From positions 1 to 6,113 of the forward strand of contig CANQZF010000111.1 of NCBI GenBank assembly GCA_947628265.1: a stretch of DNA of 6,113 bases. The letters are read 5' to 3'. The stretch is from an uncultured Oscillospiraceae bacterium. Its GTDB lineage: Bacteria > Bacillota > Clostridia > Oscillospirales > Oscillospiraceae. Numbering within the stretch: the first letter of the stretch is position 1; every line of letters starts with the position of its first letter. Made by a program: the position numbers and the translations under genes. Below the pieces are notes generated by a model. The model was not told where the DNA came from and searched no databases. It saw only the letters and a program-made list of their open reading frames with translations. This document shows positions 1 to 4,757 of this stretch, piece after piece.

Positions 1-615
1 GATGTCCGTCATGGTGAGCATGGACTCCGCCCCCAGCTTCCCGGCGATGCGGGCGGCGGCGGTGTCGGCGTTGATGTTGTAGAGGTTCCCCTCCTTATCG
101 CACCCCACAGTGGAGATGATGGGGATGTAGCCCATGTCCAAAAGGTCCGTGATGGGCTTCACGTCCACGTCCTGGATCTCCCCCACCGCCCCCAGGGCGG
201 GAGAGAGCTGCGCGGCCTTTATCATGTGGCCGTCCACCCCGGAGATGCCGATGGCCCGGCCTCCGGCGAGCTCCACCAAATTCACCAGGTCCTTGTTGAC
301 CTTCCCGGCCAGGACCATCTGGACGATGTCCATGGTCTCCGGGTCCGTGACGCGAAGGCCGTTCACAAATTCCGATTTCTTGCCGGTCTTTTTCAGCATA
401 TCCGAGATTTCCGGCCCGCCGCCGTGGACCACCACCACCTTGACGCCGATCATGGTGAGGAGCACGATGTCCCCCATCACCATCCGCTTGAGGTTGTCGT
501 CAGTCATGGCGTTGCCGCCGTATTTGATGAGAATGATCTTCCCGGCATATTTTTGAATGTACGGCAGCGCCTCCGTCAGCGTCTGCGCGCGCAGCGCGTG
601 GTCATGTAAATCCAT
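1..615 (-). CDS. argB: N-acetylglutamate kinase, 3' end outside window
   Basis: Phosphorylates N-acetyl-L-glutamate with ATP, the second step of arginine biosynthesis, in the cytoplasm. The first 205 residues are visible; the family is usually about 280-300 residues, so roughly the last quarter lies beyond base 1. Seen: IIL-IKYGGNAM at residues 27-37 with the phosphate-binding lysine K31, HGGGPEI at 64-70, the substrate-binding arginine in GLRVTD at 86-91 (R88), and NINADTAA at 180-187, whose D184 matches the catalytic aspartate. Residues 1-25 form an extra N-terminal segment ending ALPYIQKYAGK. In the family this helix marks hexameric, arginine-inhibited kinases, so feedback inhibition is likely (inference). 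The ATG at 615 is chosen because AGGAGG lies 6 bases upstream. It follows a 268-base gap that contains repeats, so it may be read through from upstream or have its own promoter, though I see no clear one. Confidence 0.97.
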   Translation of the reverse strand, partial: MDLHDHALRAQTLTEALPYIQKYAGKIILIKYGGNAMTDDNLKRMVMGDIVLLTMIGVKVVVVHGGGPEISDMLKKTGKKSEFVNGLRVTDPETMDIVQMVLAGKVNKDLVNLVELAGGRAIGISGVDGHMIKAAQLSPALGAVGEIQDVDVKPITDLLDMGYIPIISTVGCDKEGNLYNINADTAAARIAGKLGAESMLTMTDI

Positions 616-621
616 ATTGGG

Positions 622-627
622 CCTCCT
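622..627 (-). promoter_or_regulatory. Strong ribosome binding site for argB
   Basis: AGGAGG on the minus strand, 6 bases before the ATG at 615. It fixes the argB start and is the best Shine-Dalgarno match in the window. Confidence 0.85.
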
Positions 628-741
628 TTTTGCTGTTTCCGGCAGGAACGCCGGGGAATTGAGAGATGCGTTGATGAAAAGAGAAACCGTATCGAGTCCT
701 TGGCGCGATGGTATCCGCGTTTGTATGCATTTCGGCGCGTC

Positions 742-762
742 GGGCGGGTTTTGAACCCGCCC
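742..762 (-). repeat. Hairpin repeat, unit 1
   Basis: Perfect 9-bp inverted repeat GGGCGGGTT / AACCCGCCC with a 3-base loop. On the minus strand it is preceded by TCGTAGGG. It is the partner of the unit at 820-840, which lies in the opposite orientation. Such units resemble the dispersed GTAGGGG-type intergenic palindromes common in G+C-rich gut Clostridia (recalled, not searched). No T-run follows, so an intrinsic terminator is unlikely. Confidence 0.75.
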
Positions 763-819
763 CTACGAGGGGCTTGTGGGTGCTTGCGTAGAAACAGACG
801 CCTCCGTTTCCGTTCGTAG

Positions 820-840
820 GGGAGGGTTCCAAACCCTCCC
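820..840 (+). repeat. Hairpin repeat, unit 2
   Basis: Perfect 9-bp inverted repeat GGGAGGGTT / AACCCTCCC with a 3-base loop, preceded on the plus strand by TCGTAGG. It is nearly identical to unit 1 read on the minus strand. The one stem difference, C:G in unit 1 and A:T here, is matched on both arms. A competing 8-bp stem, TAGGGGAG at 817-824 with CTCCCCTA at 842-849, overlaps this hairpin. Confidence 0.75.
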
Positions 841-883
841 GCTCCCCTATCCCGCCCGTAGGCGAGCTCCACGGGAACATGGG

Positions 884-1231
884 TCAGCGGCGGATCAGGA
901 CGCCCTTCATGTATTCCGACTCGTTATGAGTCTCATAGACAATTTGCTTTTCCTCCTCGGTACAGCCGATAAGGAGCTTTATTTCGGAATCGCGCTTCAT
1001 GAGGTCCACGGTACACATGATCGCGTCGATTTTCTTCTCGCCGGTCCCCACCCACACATCGATGCCGGAGCCGTCCATAGAGGCGGTGTTCCTAAGGTAT
1101 CCGTAATCCACGCGGTAAATCAGATCGGGGGATCTGGGGTGGGCAGAGCTGCGGGGGCGGTCGATGACAATTTCGGATGATTGCACCAGCTCGTCCAGAG
1201 CCCACCAAAACCCAGGGTTTTGTGTGTCCAT
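884..1231 (-). CDS. Short inorganic-pyrophosphatase-like protein, probably with an altered metal site
   Basis: 115 residues. I recognise it as a short clostridial protein often annotated as inorganic pyrophosphatase. The segment YRVDYGYLRNT then MDGSGIDVWVG (residues 39-62) lines up with the family I core YPxxYGY...DGDPxDVLV, and DSEIKLLIG at 81-89 with the later lysine-containing strand. In E. coli Ppa the metal-binding trio is D65, D67 and D70; here it reads D53, S55 and D58, so the middle aspartate is missing. The protein is also well short of the usual 170-180 residues, lacking the C-terminal part. Activity as a classical pyrophosphatase is therefore doubtful. It starts 16 bases after argJ with a weak, distant AAGGA, suggesting it is read with argJ. 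PPi is a product of ArgG, so a role in the pathway is conceivable (inference). There is no in-frame alternative start between the argJ stop and 1231. Confidence 0.8.
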   Translation of the reverse strand: MDTQNPGFWWALDELVQSSEIVIDRPRSSAHPRSPDLIYRVDYGYLRNTASMDGSGIDVWVGTGEKKIDAIMCTVDLMKRDSEIKLLIGCTEEEKQIVYETHNESEYMKGVLIRR

Positions 1232-1247
1232 GACGCCATCTCTTTCC

Positions 1248-2465
1248 TTACGTCCGGTAATCCCCGTTGATCTTCACATAATCGTAGGTGAGATCGCAGC
1301 CCCAGGCCTCGGCGGAGGCATTACCAGAATTAAGTTCCACCAGGATGTCGATCTCGTCCTCCAGGAGGACCTTCTTGGCCTCCTCCTCGGAGAAGGGGAT
1401 GCCGGCGCCGTCGCGGCAGACGTCCACCCGCCCCGCTTTGGAGACAAAGCTCACATCCACCTTGTCCACGTCCACCTGCGCCCCCGCGTAGCCAATGGCG
1501 CACAGGACCCGGCCCCAGTTGGCGTCCGCGCCGAACATGGCGGCCTTGGTGAGGCTGGAGCAGATGACGGCCTTTGCCACGGTCTTGGCGGTCTGGTCCT
1601 CGCGCGCCCCGGAGAGGAGGCAGGTGACGAGCTTCGTGGCGCCCTCGCCGTCCTTGGCGATCATGCGGCACAGCTTCACGGTGACGGCGTGGAGGGCGGC
1701 GCAAAAGTCCTCGAAGTCCTCCCCCGCCCTGTCGATGACGGGATTTCCCGCCATGCCGTTGGCCAGGACGGCGAAGGTGTCGTTGGTGGAGGTGTCTCCG
1801 TCCACACTTACCATGTTGAAGCTCGTTTTCACGTCCTCGGAGACGGCCCTTTGGAGCATTTCCGGGGTGATGGAGACGTCGGTCGTCACCCAGACCAGCA
1901 TGGTCGCCATATTGGGGTGGATCATGCCGGAGCCCTTGGCGATGCCGCCGAGACGGCACCGGACACCGGCGATGTCAAACTCCACGGCGGCTTCCTTCGC
2001 AACGGTGTCGGTGGTCATGATGGCGTTCTCCGCAAGGTCCGAGTGGTCGCCAAGGCCCGAAACCAGCTCATCCATCCCCTTTTCCATGGGATTTAAGCTC
2101 ATGGGCTGGCCGATGACGCCGGTGGAGCCCACGATCACGTCGGAGGCCGGGATTCCCAGATAGCTCTCCACTAAATTACTCATGCCCTCGGCGATCTCAA
2201 TGCCGTTAGCGTTGCAGGTGTTGGCGTTGCCGGAGTTGCAGATCACCGCCTGGGCGTGGCCGTCGGCCAGATGGGCACGTGTGACCTTGATTGGGGCGGA
2301 CCTCACCAAATTGGCGGTGTAGACGGCGGCGGCGGCACACCGCTTTTCCGAGACGATAAGGGCCAGGTCCCGCTTTTTGGAGCTTGCCTTGATGCCGCAC
2401 CGGACGCCGTTGGCCCGAAACCCCTTAGCGGCGCACACGCCGCCGGGAACAGCAGTAATATTCAT
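1248..2465 (-). CDS. argJ: Glutamate N-acetyltransferase / ornithine acetyltransferase
   Basis: Moves the acetyl group from N-acetylornithine to glutamate, releasing ornithine and closing the acetyl cycle; many members also use acetyl-CoA to make new acetylglutamate. 405 residues from the ATG at 2465, the normal family size. Seen, numbered from that ATG: NSGNAN at 77-82, the oxyanion-hole motif STGVIG at 114-119, and KGSGMIHPNMATML ending at residue 190. There the precursor is expected to cut itself between A187 and T188, freeing T188 as the nucleophile and giving alpha and beta chains. GDTSTNDT lies at 223-230, DGEGATKL at 272-279, DANWGR at 314-319, and the canonical C-terminus ends NGDYRT. 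An in-frame TTG at 2486 would add seven residues, but GGAGG sits 7 bases before the ATG at 2465 and inside that extension. I cannot tell whether it is mono- or bifunctional; no argA is present in this window. Confidence 0.97.
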   Translation of the reverse strand: MNITAVPGGVCAAKGFRANGVRCGIKASSKKRDLALIVSEKRCAAAAVYTANLVRSAPIKVTRAHLADGHAQAVICNSGNANTCNANGIEIAEGMSNLVESYLGIPASDVIVGSTGVIGQPMSLNPMEKGMDELVSGLGDHSDLAENAIMTTDTVAKEAAVEFDIAGVRCRLGGIAKGSGMIHPNMATMLVWVTTDVSITPEMLQRAVSEDVKTSFNMVSVDGDTSTNDTFAVLANGMAGNPVIDRAGEDFEDFCAALHAVTVKLCRMIAKDGEGATKLVTCLLSGAREDQTAKTVAKAVICSSLTKAAMFGADANWGRVLCAIGYAGAQVDVDKVDVSFVSKAGRVDVCRDGAGIPFSEEEAKKVLLEDEIDILVELNSGNASAEAWGCDLTYDYVKINGDYRT

Positions 2466-2472
2466 AGTAATT

Positions 2473-2477
2473 CCTCC
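2473..2477 (-). promoter_or_regulatory. Ribosome binding site that decides the argJ start
   Basis: GGAGG on the minus strand, 7 bases before the ATG at 2465. It lies downstream of the in-frame TTG at 2486, which argues against that longer start. Confidence 0.8.
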
Positions 2478-2486
2478 AGTATTCAA

Positions 2487-2900
2487 CTATAAGACCATAA
2501 GTAGCGTCCCCGCGCCTATGAGAACACAGCCGATGAGGGACTTGGGGGTGAATTTTTCGTGAAGAAAGACGAAGGCCAGGATAAGCGTCAGCACCACGCT
2601 TAATTTATCCACGGGCACCACCTTGGACGCCTCGCCGATCTGCAGAGCCTTATAATAGCACAGCCACGACGCGCCGGTGGCGAGGCCGGAGAGGATGAGA
2701 AAGAGCCAGCTTTTCCGGCTTATCTCCCCTATCCCTCCCTGGGTGTTGGTGATAAAGACCATCCCCCAGGCCATGACCAGCACCACCACCGTGCGGATGG
2801 CGGTGGCCAGATTAGAGTTGACCCCGTCGATCCCCACCTTGGCAAGGATGGAGGTCAGCGCCGCGAAAACGGCGGAGCCCAGGGCAAATACGAACCACAT
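2487..2900 (-). CDS. Half-size EamA/DMT-family membrane protein
   Basis: 137 residues with about five hydrophobic segments, at roughly 1-21, 33-51, 64-86, 95-113 and 119-137. The last two fit the EamA second-half pattern (VPVDKLSVVLTLILAFVFL, then HEKF, then IGCVLIGAGTLL). Most EamA transporters carry two such repeats and about ten membrane helices; single-repeat proteins of about 140 residues are known and are thought to pair up. It is an inner-membrane protein, probably an exporter of a small metabolite, with the substrate unknown. Its place 21 bases before argJ suggests the substrate could be an arginine-pathway compound (inference only). The ATG at 2900 is preferred because AGAGG lies 8 bases upstream. 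The in-frame GTG at 2909, three codons earlier, overlaps that site. Confidence 0.85.
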   Translation of the reverse strand: MWFVFALGSAVFAALTSILAKVGIDGVNSNLATAIRTVVVLVMAWGMVFITNTQGGIGEISRKSWLFLILSGLATGASWLCYYKALQIGEASKVVPVDKLSVVLTLILAFVFLHEKFTPKSLIGCVLIGAGTLLMVL

Positions 2901-2908
2901 AAATTTCA

Positions 2909-2913
2909 CCTCT
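2909..2913 (-). promoter_or_regulatory. Ribosome binding site that decides the EamA gene start
   Basis: AGAGG on the minus strand, 8 bases before the ATG at 2900. Its last base is the first base of the competing GTG codon at 2909, so ribosomes using it should start at the ATG. Confidence 0.6.
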
Positions 2914-2963
2914 GACTGTGAACGCTTTCCGGTTCCCCGACCATCTGTCAGAATTGTCGAAAA

Positions 2964-3410
2964 TCATCGTATCTTCTTGAAAAGTCTCGCGCTCCAAAAC
3001 TCCATGCCAAGCTCGTCTAAATAAAAATGGAGAATGGCACGGTAATTTTTGGCGGCGGTGCCCAGCATGATCAGCTCCACATCGGGCGAAACCACGGTTT
3101 CCACGTATTGAAACAGTTGTCTTCCAATCCCCCGGCTTCGGTACTCGGGCTTCACGTACAGCTCCTCAATCTCAAAAGAGCTTGTGCCGGCCTCATAGAT
3201 ACTGGTGGTCTTTTCTGTGACCTCTGTATGGCCAAATAAGTAGCCCACCACCGCGCCGCCTTCAAGGGCGAGAAAAATCCTGTTTCCCTTGAGGTCTTCC
3301 AGGGTATTTTTGTAATAACCGTGACAGCAGTTCTCCTTCTCCCAATCCTCGGAGAGCGAAATAAGCTGTCCGGCGACCGTTTCGGTCAATTCAGTCTCAC
3401 GGATCACCAT
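2964..3410 (-). CDS. GNAT-family N-acetyltransferase
   Basis: 148 residues, a normal size for a single GNAT domain, which transfers acetyl from acetyl-CoA to an amine. Seen: a strand and turn EGGAVVGYLFG at 50-60, then motif A EELYVKPEYRSRGIGRQLF at 82-100 with the acetyl-CoA pyrophosphate loop RSRGIG at 91-96, and motif B with N122, F129 and Y130 near the end (NYRAILHFYLDELGME). The substrate cannot be read from sequence. It does not look like the ArgA-type fusion with a kinase-like domain. The ATG lies one base after the argC stop (TAA A ATG) with no good Shine-Dalgarno sequence close by, so translation probably depends on argC. Base composition is lower than in the arg genes: 28 of 60 bases are G or C at 3301-3360, against 43 of 60 at 4201-4260 in argC. 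This suggests a separate history. Confidence 0.88.
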   Translation of the reverse strand: MVIRETELTETVAGQLISLSEDWEKENCCHGYYKNTLEDLKGNRIFLALEGGAVVGYLFGHTEVTEKTTSIYEAGTSSFEIEELYVKPEYRSRGIGRQLFQYVETVVSPDVELIMLGTAAKNYRAILHFYLDELGMEFWSARLFKKIR

Positions 3411-3411
3411 T

Positions 3412-4344
3412 TTACACGTTGAGCCCCGTGAGCTCGTCCGCGCCCAGGAGGATGTTCATGTTCTGCACCGCCGCGCCGGAGGCGCCCTTGCCAAGGTTAT
3501 CGAAGAGGGCCGTCACGGTGATCCGCTCATCGTTGCCGGAGACAATGAGCATCAGGTCGTCCCGGCCCGCGAAGGCGTTGGCGTCGATCATGGGCGTGCC
3601 CCAATTTGCAGGGGCCACGTTGATGAGCCGCTGGTACTGATACCAGTCGTCCAGGGCCTCCCGGACCTTTTTCAAGGTGGTCCCGGGGGCCAGGAGGTCC
3701 GCATGCAGCGTCACCGTGGTGGCCATGCCCTTATAGTAGTCGTCCACGACGGGGGAAAACACAGGCGCGCGGGCAAGGCCGCAGACCTTTTGCATCTCGG
3801 CAAGGTGCTTATGCTGTTGCGTGAGGCCGTAGATGCGGGGGGCGCTGAGATTGACGGGCTTTTCCGGGTCCTCGTAGTCGGCGATCATCTTCTTGCCGCC
3901 GCCGGAGTAACCGGTGAGGGAGAAGCAGCTGAGGGGGTAGGCTGCGGGGACGATCCCGAGCTTCACAAGGGGGTAGACGCTGACAATGAAGCCCGTGGCG
4001 TGGCAGCCGGGGTTGGCGATGCGCTTGCCCGTCTCAATGGCGGCGCGGTGCTCCTCCGAAAGCTCCGGGAACCCGTATGCCCAGCCCTCCGCCGTGCGGT
4101 GGGCGGTGGAGGCGTCGATGACCCGAACGGCGGGATTTTCGATCATGGACACCGCCTCCCGCGCCGCGTCGTCGGGCAGACAGAGGAAGGCGATGTCGCA
4201 TCCGTTCAGCGCGTCCCTCCGGGCGAAGGGGTCCTTCCGAAGCTCCTCCGGGAGGGTCGCAAGCTCCAGGTCCCGCCGGGAGGACAGCCTATCATATATT
4301 TGCAGCCCGGTAGTCCCGGCGCTGCCGTCGATGTAGATTTTCAT
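3412..4344 (-). CDS. argC: N-acetyl-gamma-glutamyl-phosphate reductase, type 2 (short form)
   Basis: Reduces N-acetylglutamyl phosphate with NADPH to the semialdehyde, the third step of arginine biosynthesis. 310 residues, the length of the less common short form (argC_other type) rather than the about 345-residue common form. Seen: the Rossmann nucleotide loop IDGSAGTTGLQI at 5-16, which has the type 2 GTTGLQ signature; the catalytic cysteine C114 in ANPGCHATG; LTGYSGGGK at 143-151; and the histidine-bearing HKHLAEMQ at 178-185. Its ATG overlaps the stop of the tfoX-like gene as ATGA, and the nearest AGGA is about 11 bases away, so it is probably translationally coupled. The GNAT gene follows one base after its stop. 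Both neighbours are therefore locked to this gene's expression. Confidence 0.96.
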   Translation of the reverse strand: MKIYIDGSAGTTGLQIYDRLSSRRDLELATLPEELRKDPFARRDALNGCDIAFLCLPDDAAREAVSMIENPAVRVIDASTAHRTAEGWAYGFPELSEEHRAAIETGKRIANPGCHATGFIVSVYPLVKLGIVPAAYPLSCFSLTGYSGGGKKMIADYEDPEKPVNLSAPRIYGLTQQHKHLAEMQKVCGLARAPVFSPVVDDYYKGMATTVTLHADLLAPGTTLKKVREALDDWYQYQRLINVAPANWGTPMIDANAFAGRDDLMLIVSGNDERITVTALFDNLGKGASGAAVQNMNILLGADELTGLNV

Positions 4345-4673
4345 ATCCCATCCGTTCCTTTTCTCGTCGGTTTTGGCGCCGGCAGTTCCTCATACATGGC
4401 GTTGAATAAGCCTGTCAAAAACTCTCTGTCGTCCACTTCGTCTACCAACAACATCTCTTTTGCGCCCTCATAGGGGGTTTCACGGGCCGCTGTTGGCATA
4501 TAGCGGATCGCCGCTTTTACCGGCTTTACAAGCAATCTGTCATCATAGATACCGCCTACGATCTTGCCACGGTAATAGAGGATAAATTCTCCCATCATGC
4601 ACCGATATGTAATTTCATCCAATTCGGATAATTGCTCTAAAATAAAGTCCAAATATTCTTTACTCGACGCCAT
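4341..4673 (-). CDS. TfoX/Sxy N-terminal-domain protein
   Basis: 110 residues, matching only the N-terminal domain of TfoX/Sxy, the competence regulator of gamma-proteobacteria; the C-terminal domain is absent. Recognised from RCMMGEFILYYRGKIVGGIYDD at 24-45 and LVKP at 48-51, then PYEGAKEMLLVDEVDDREFL at 67-86. Stand-alone versions are widespread in Firmicutes, have no established job, and should not be read as proof of competence. GAGGTG lies 5 bases before the ATG at 4673. The stop overlaps the argC start by 4 bases. Composition is strikingly low in G+C (24 of 60 bases at 4561-4620) against argH (39 of 60 at 5581-5640), hinting at a later insertion into the operon. The last ten or so residues (KPTRKGTDGI) look like a non-domain tail that brings the stop onto the argC start. 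Confidence 0.85.
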   Translation of the reverse strand: MASSKEYLDFILEQLSELDEITYRCMMGEFILYYRGKIVGGIYDDRLLVKPVKAAIRYMPTAARETPYEGAKEMLLVDEVDDREFLTGLFNAMYEELPAPKPTRKGTDGI

Positions 4674-4693
4674 TCTTCCACCTCAAACCGCGA

Positions 4694-4721
4694 TTTATCT
4701 GTCGGTGATCGGGAATTTCAA
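4694..4721 (-). promoter_or_regulatory. Possible promoter before the tfoX-like gene
   Basis: TTGAAA at 4716-4721 (5 of 6 to the -35 consensus) and GATAAA at 4694-4699 (4 of 6 to the -10) with a 16-base spacer, in the gap after argH. Transcription would begin near 4687, leaving a leader of about 14 bases that just includes the ribosome binding site. This is tight but possible. Chance occurrence in an AT-richer gap cannot be excluded. Confidence 0.3.
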
Positions 4722-4731
4722 AACTGTCCGC

Positions 4732-4750
4732 CGCCTCCCGTTCAGAGGCG
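4732..4750 (-). other. Small hairpin just after argH
   Basis: Inverted repeat CGCCTC/GAGGCG of 6 bp with a 7-base loop, beginning 7 bases after the argH stop on the minus strand. A TTTT run exists but starts 8 bases after the stem, too far for an ordinary intrinsic terminator. It could slow transcription or protect the argH message end. It may also be chance. Confidence 0.35.
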
Positions 4751-4757
4751 CCGGTGA

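Larger units (their letters stand above)
616..883. other. Noncoding intergenic region between the pyrophosphatase-like gene and argB
   Basis: This 268-base stretch is the longest noncoding gap in the window. It holds two related GC-rich hairpins (742-762 and 820-840), a further small stem CCGGC/GCCGG at 639-643 and 650-654 just upstream of the argB ribosome binding site, and the argB Shine-Dalgarno sequence. Open frames cross it on both strands, but their translations are arginine- and proline-rich, match no family I know, and follow the repeat, so I do not call genes. I see no convincing -35/-10 pair, no ARG-box palindrome, and no hairpin followed by a T-run on the minus strand. Confidence 0.7.

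Noticed and set aside
742..840. The GC-rich hairpins as intrinsic terminators of the upstream gene
   Set aside because: Neither stem is followed by a T-run on the minus strand, and argB continues in the same direction downstream.
576..880. Overlapping open frames across the intergenic repeat, on both strands
   Set aside because: Translations are arginine- and proline-rich and follow the hairpin repeats; such spurious proteins are often annotated over these repeats. No ribosome binding site or family match.
1164..2096. Long plus-strand open frame (310 codons) opposite argJ
   Set aside because: It lies antisense to a clearly functional argJ, its translation is rich in G, A, H and V with no family pattern, and long antisense frames are common in G+C-rich genes.
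2484..2486. TTG as the argJ start
   Set aside because: The GGAGG ribosome binding site lies inside the resulting extension and is well placed for the ATG at 2465, after which family-like sequence begins.
2474..2492. TTGAATA before argJ as an ARG box for ArgR/AhrC
   Set aside because: Only one half-site is visible, with no matching second half, and it overlaps the end of the EamA gene and the ribosome binding site.
3703..4473. Plus-strand open frame of 256 codons opposite argC and the tfoX-like gene
   Set aside because: It is antisense to two recognised genes, has no motif or plausible ribosome binding site, and crosses the gene boundary.
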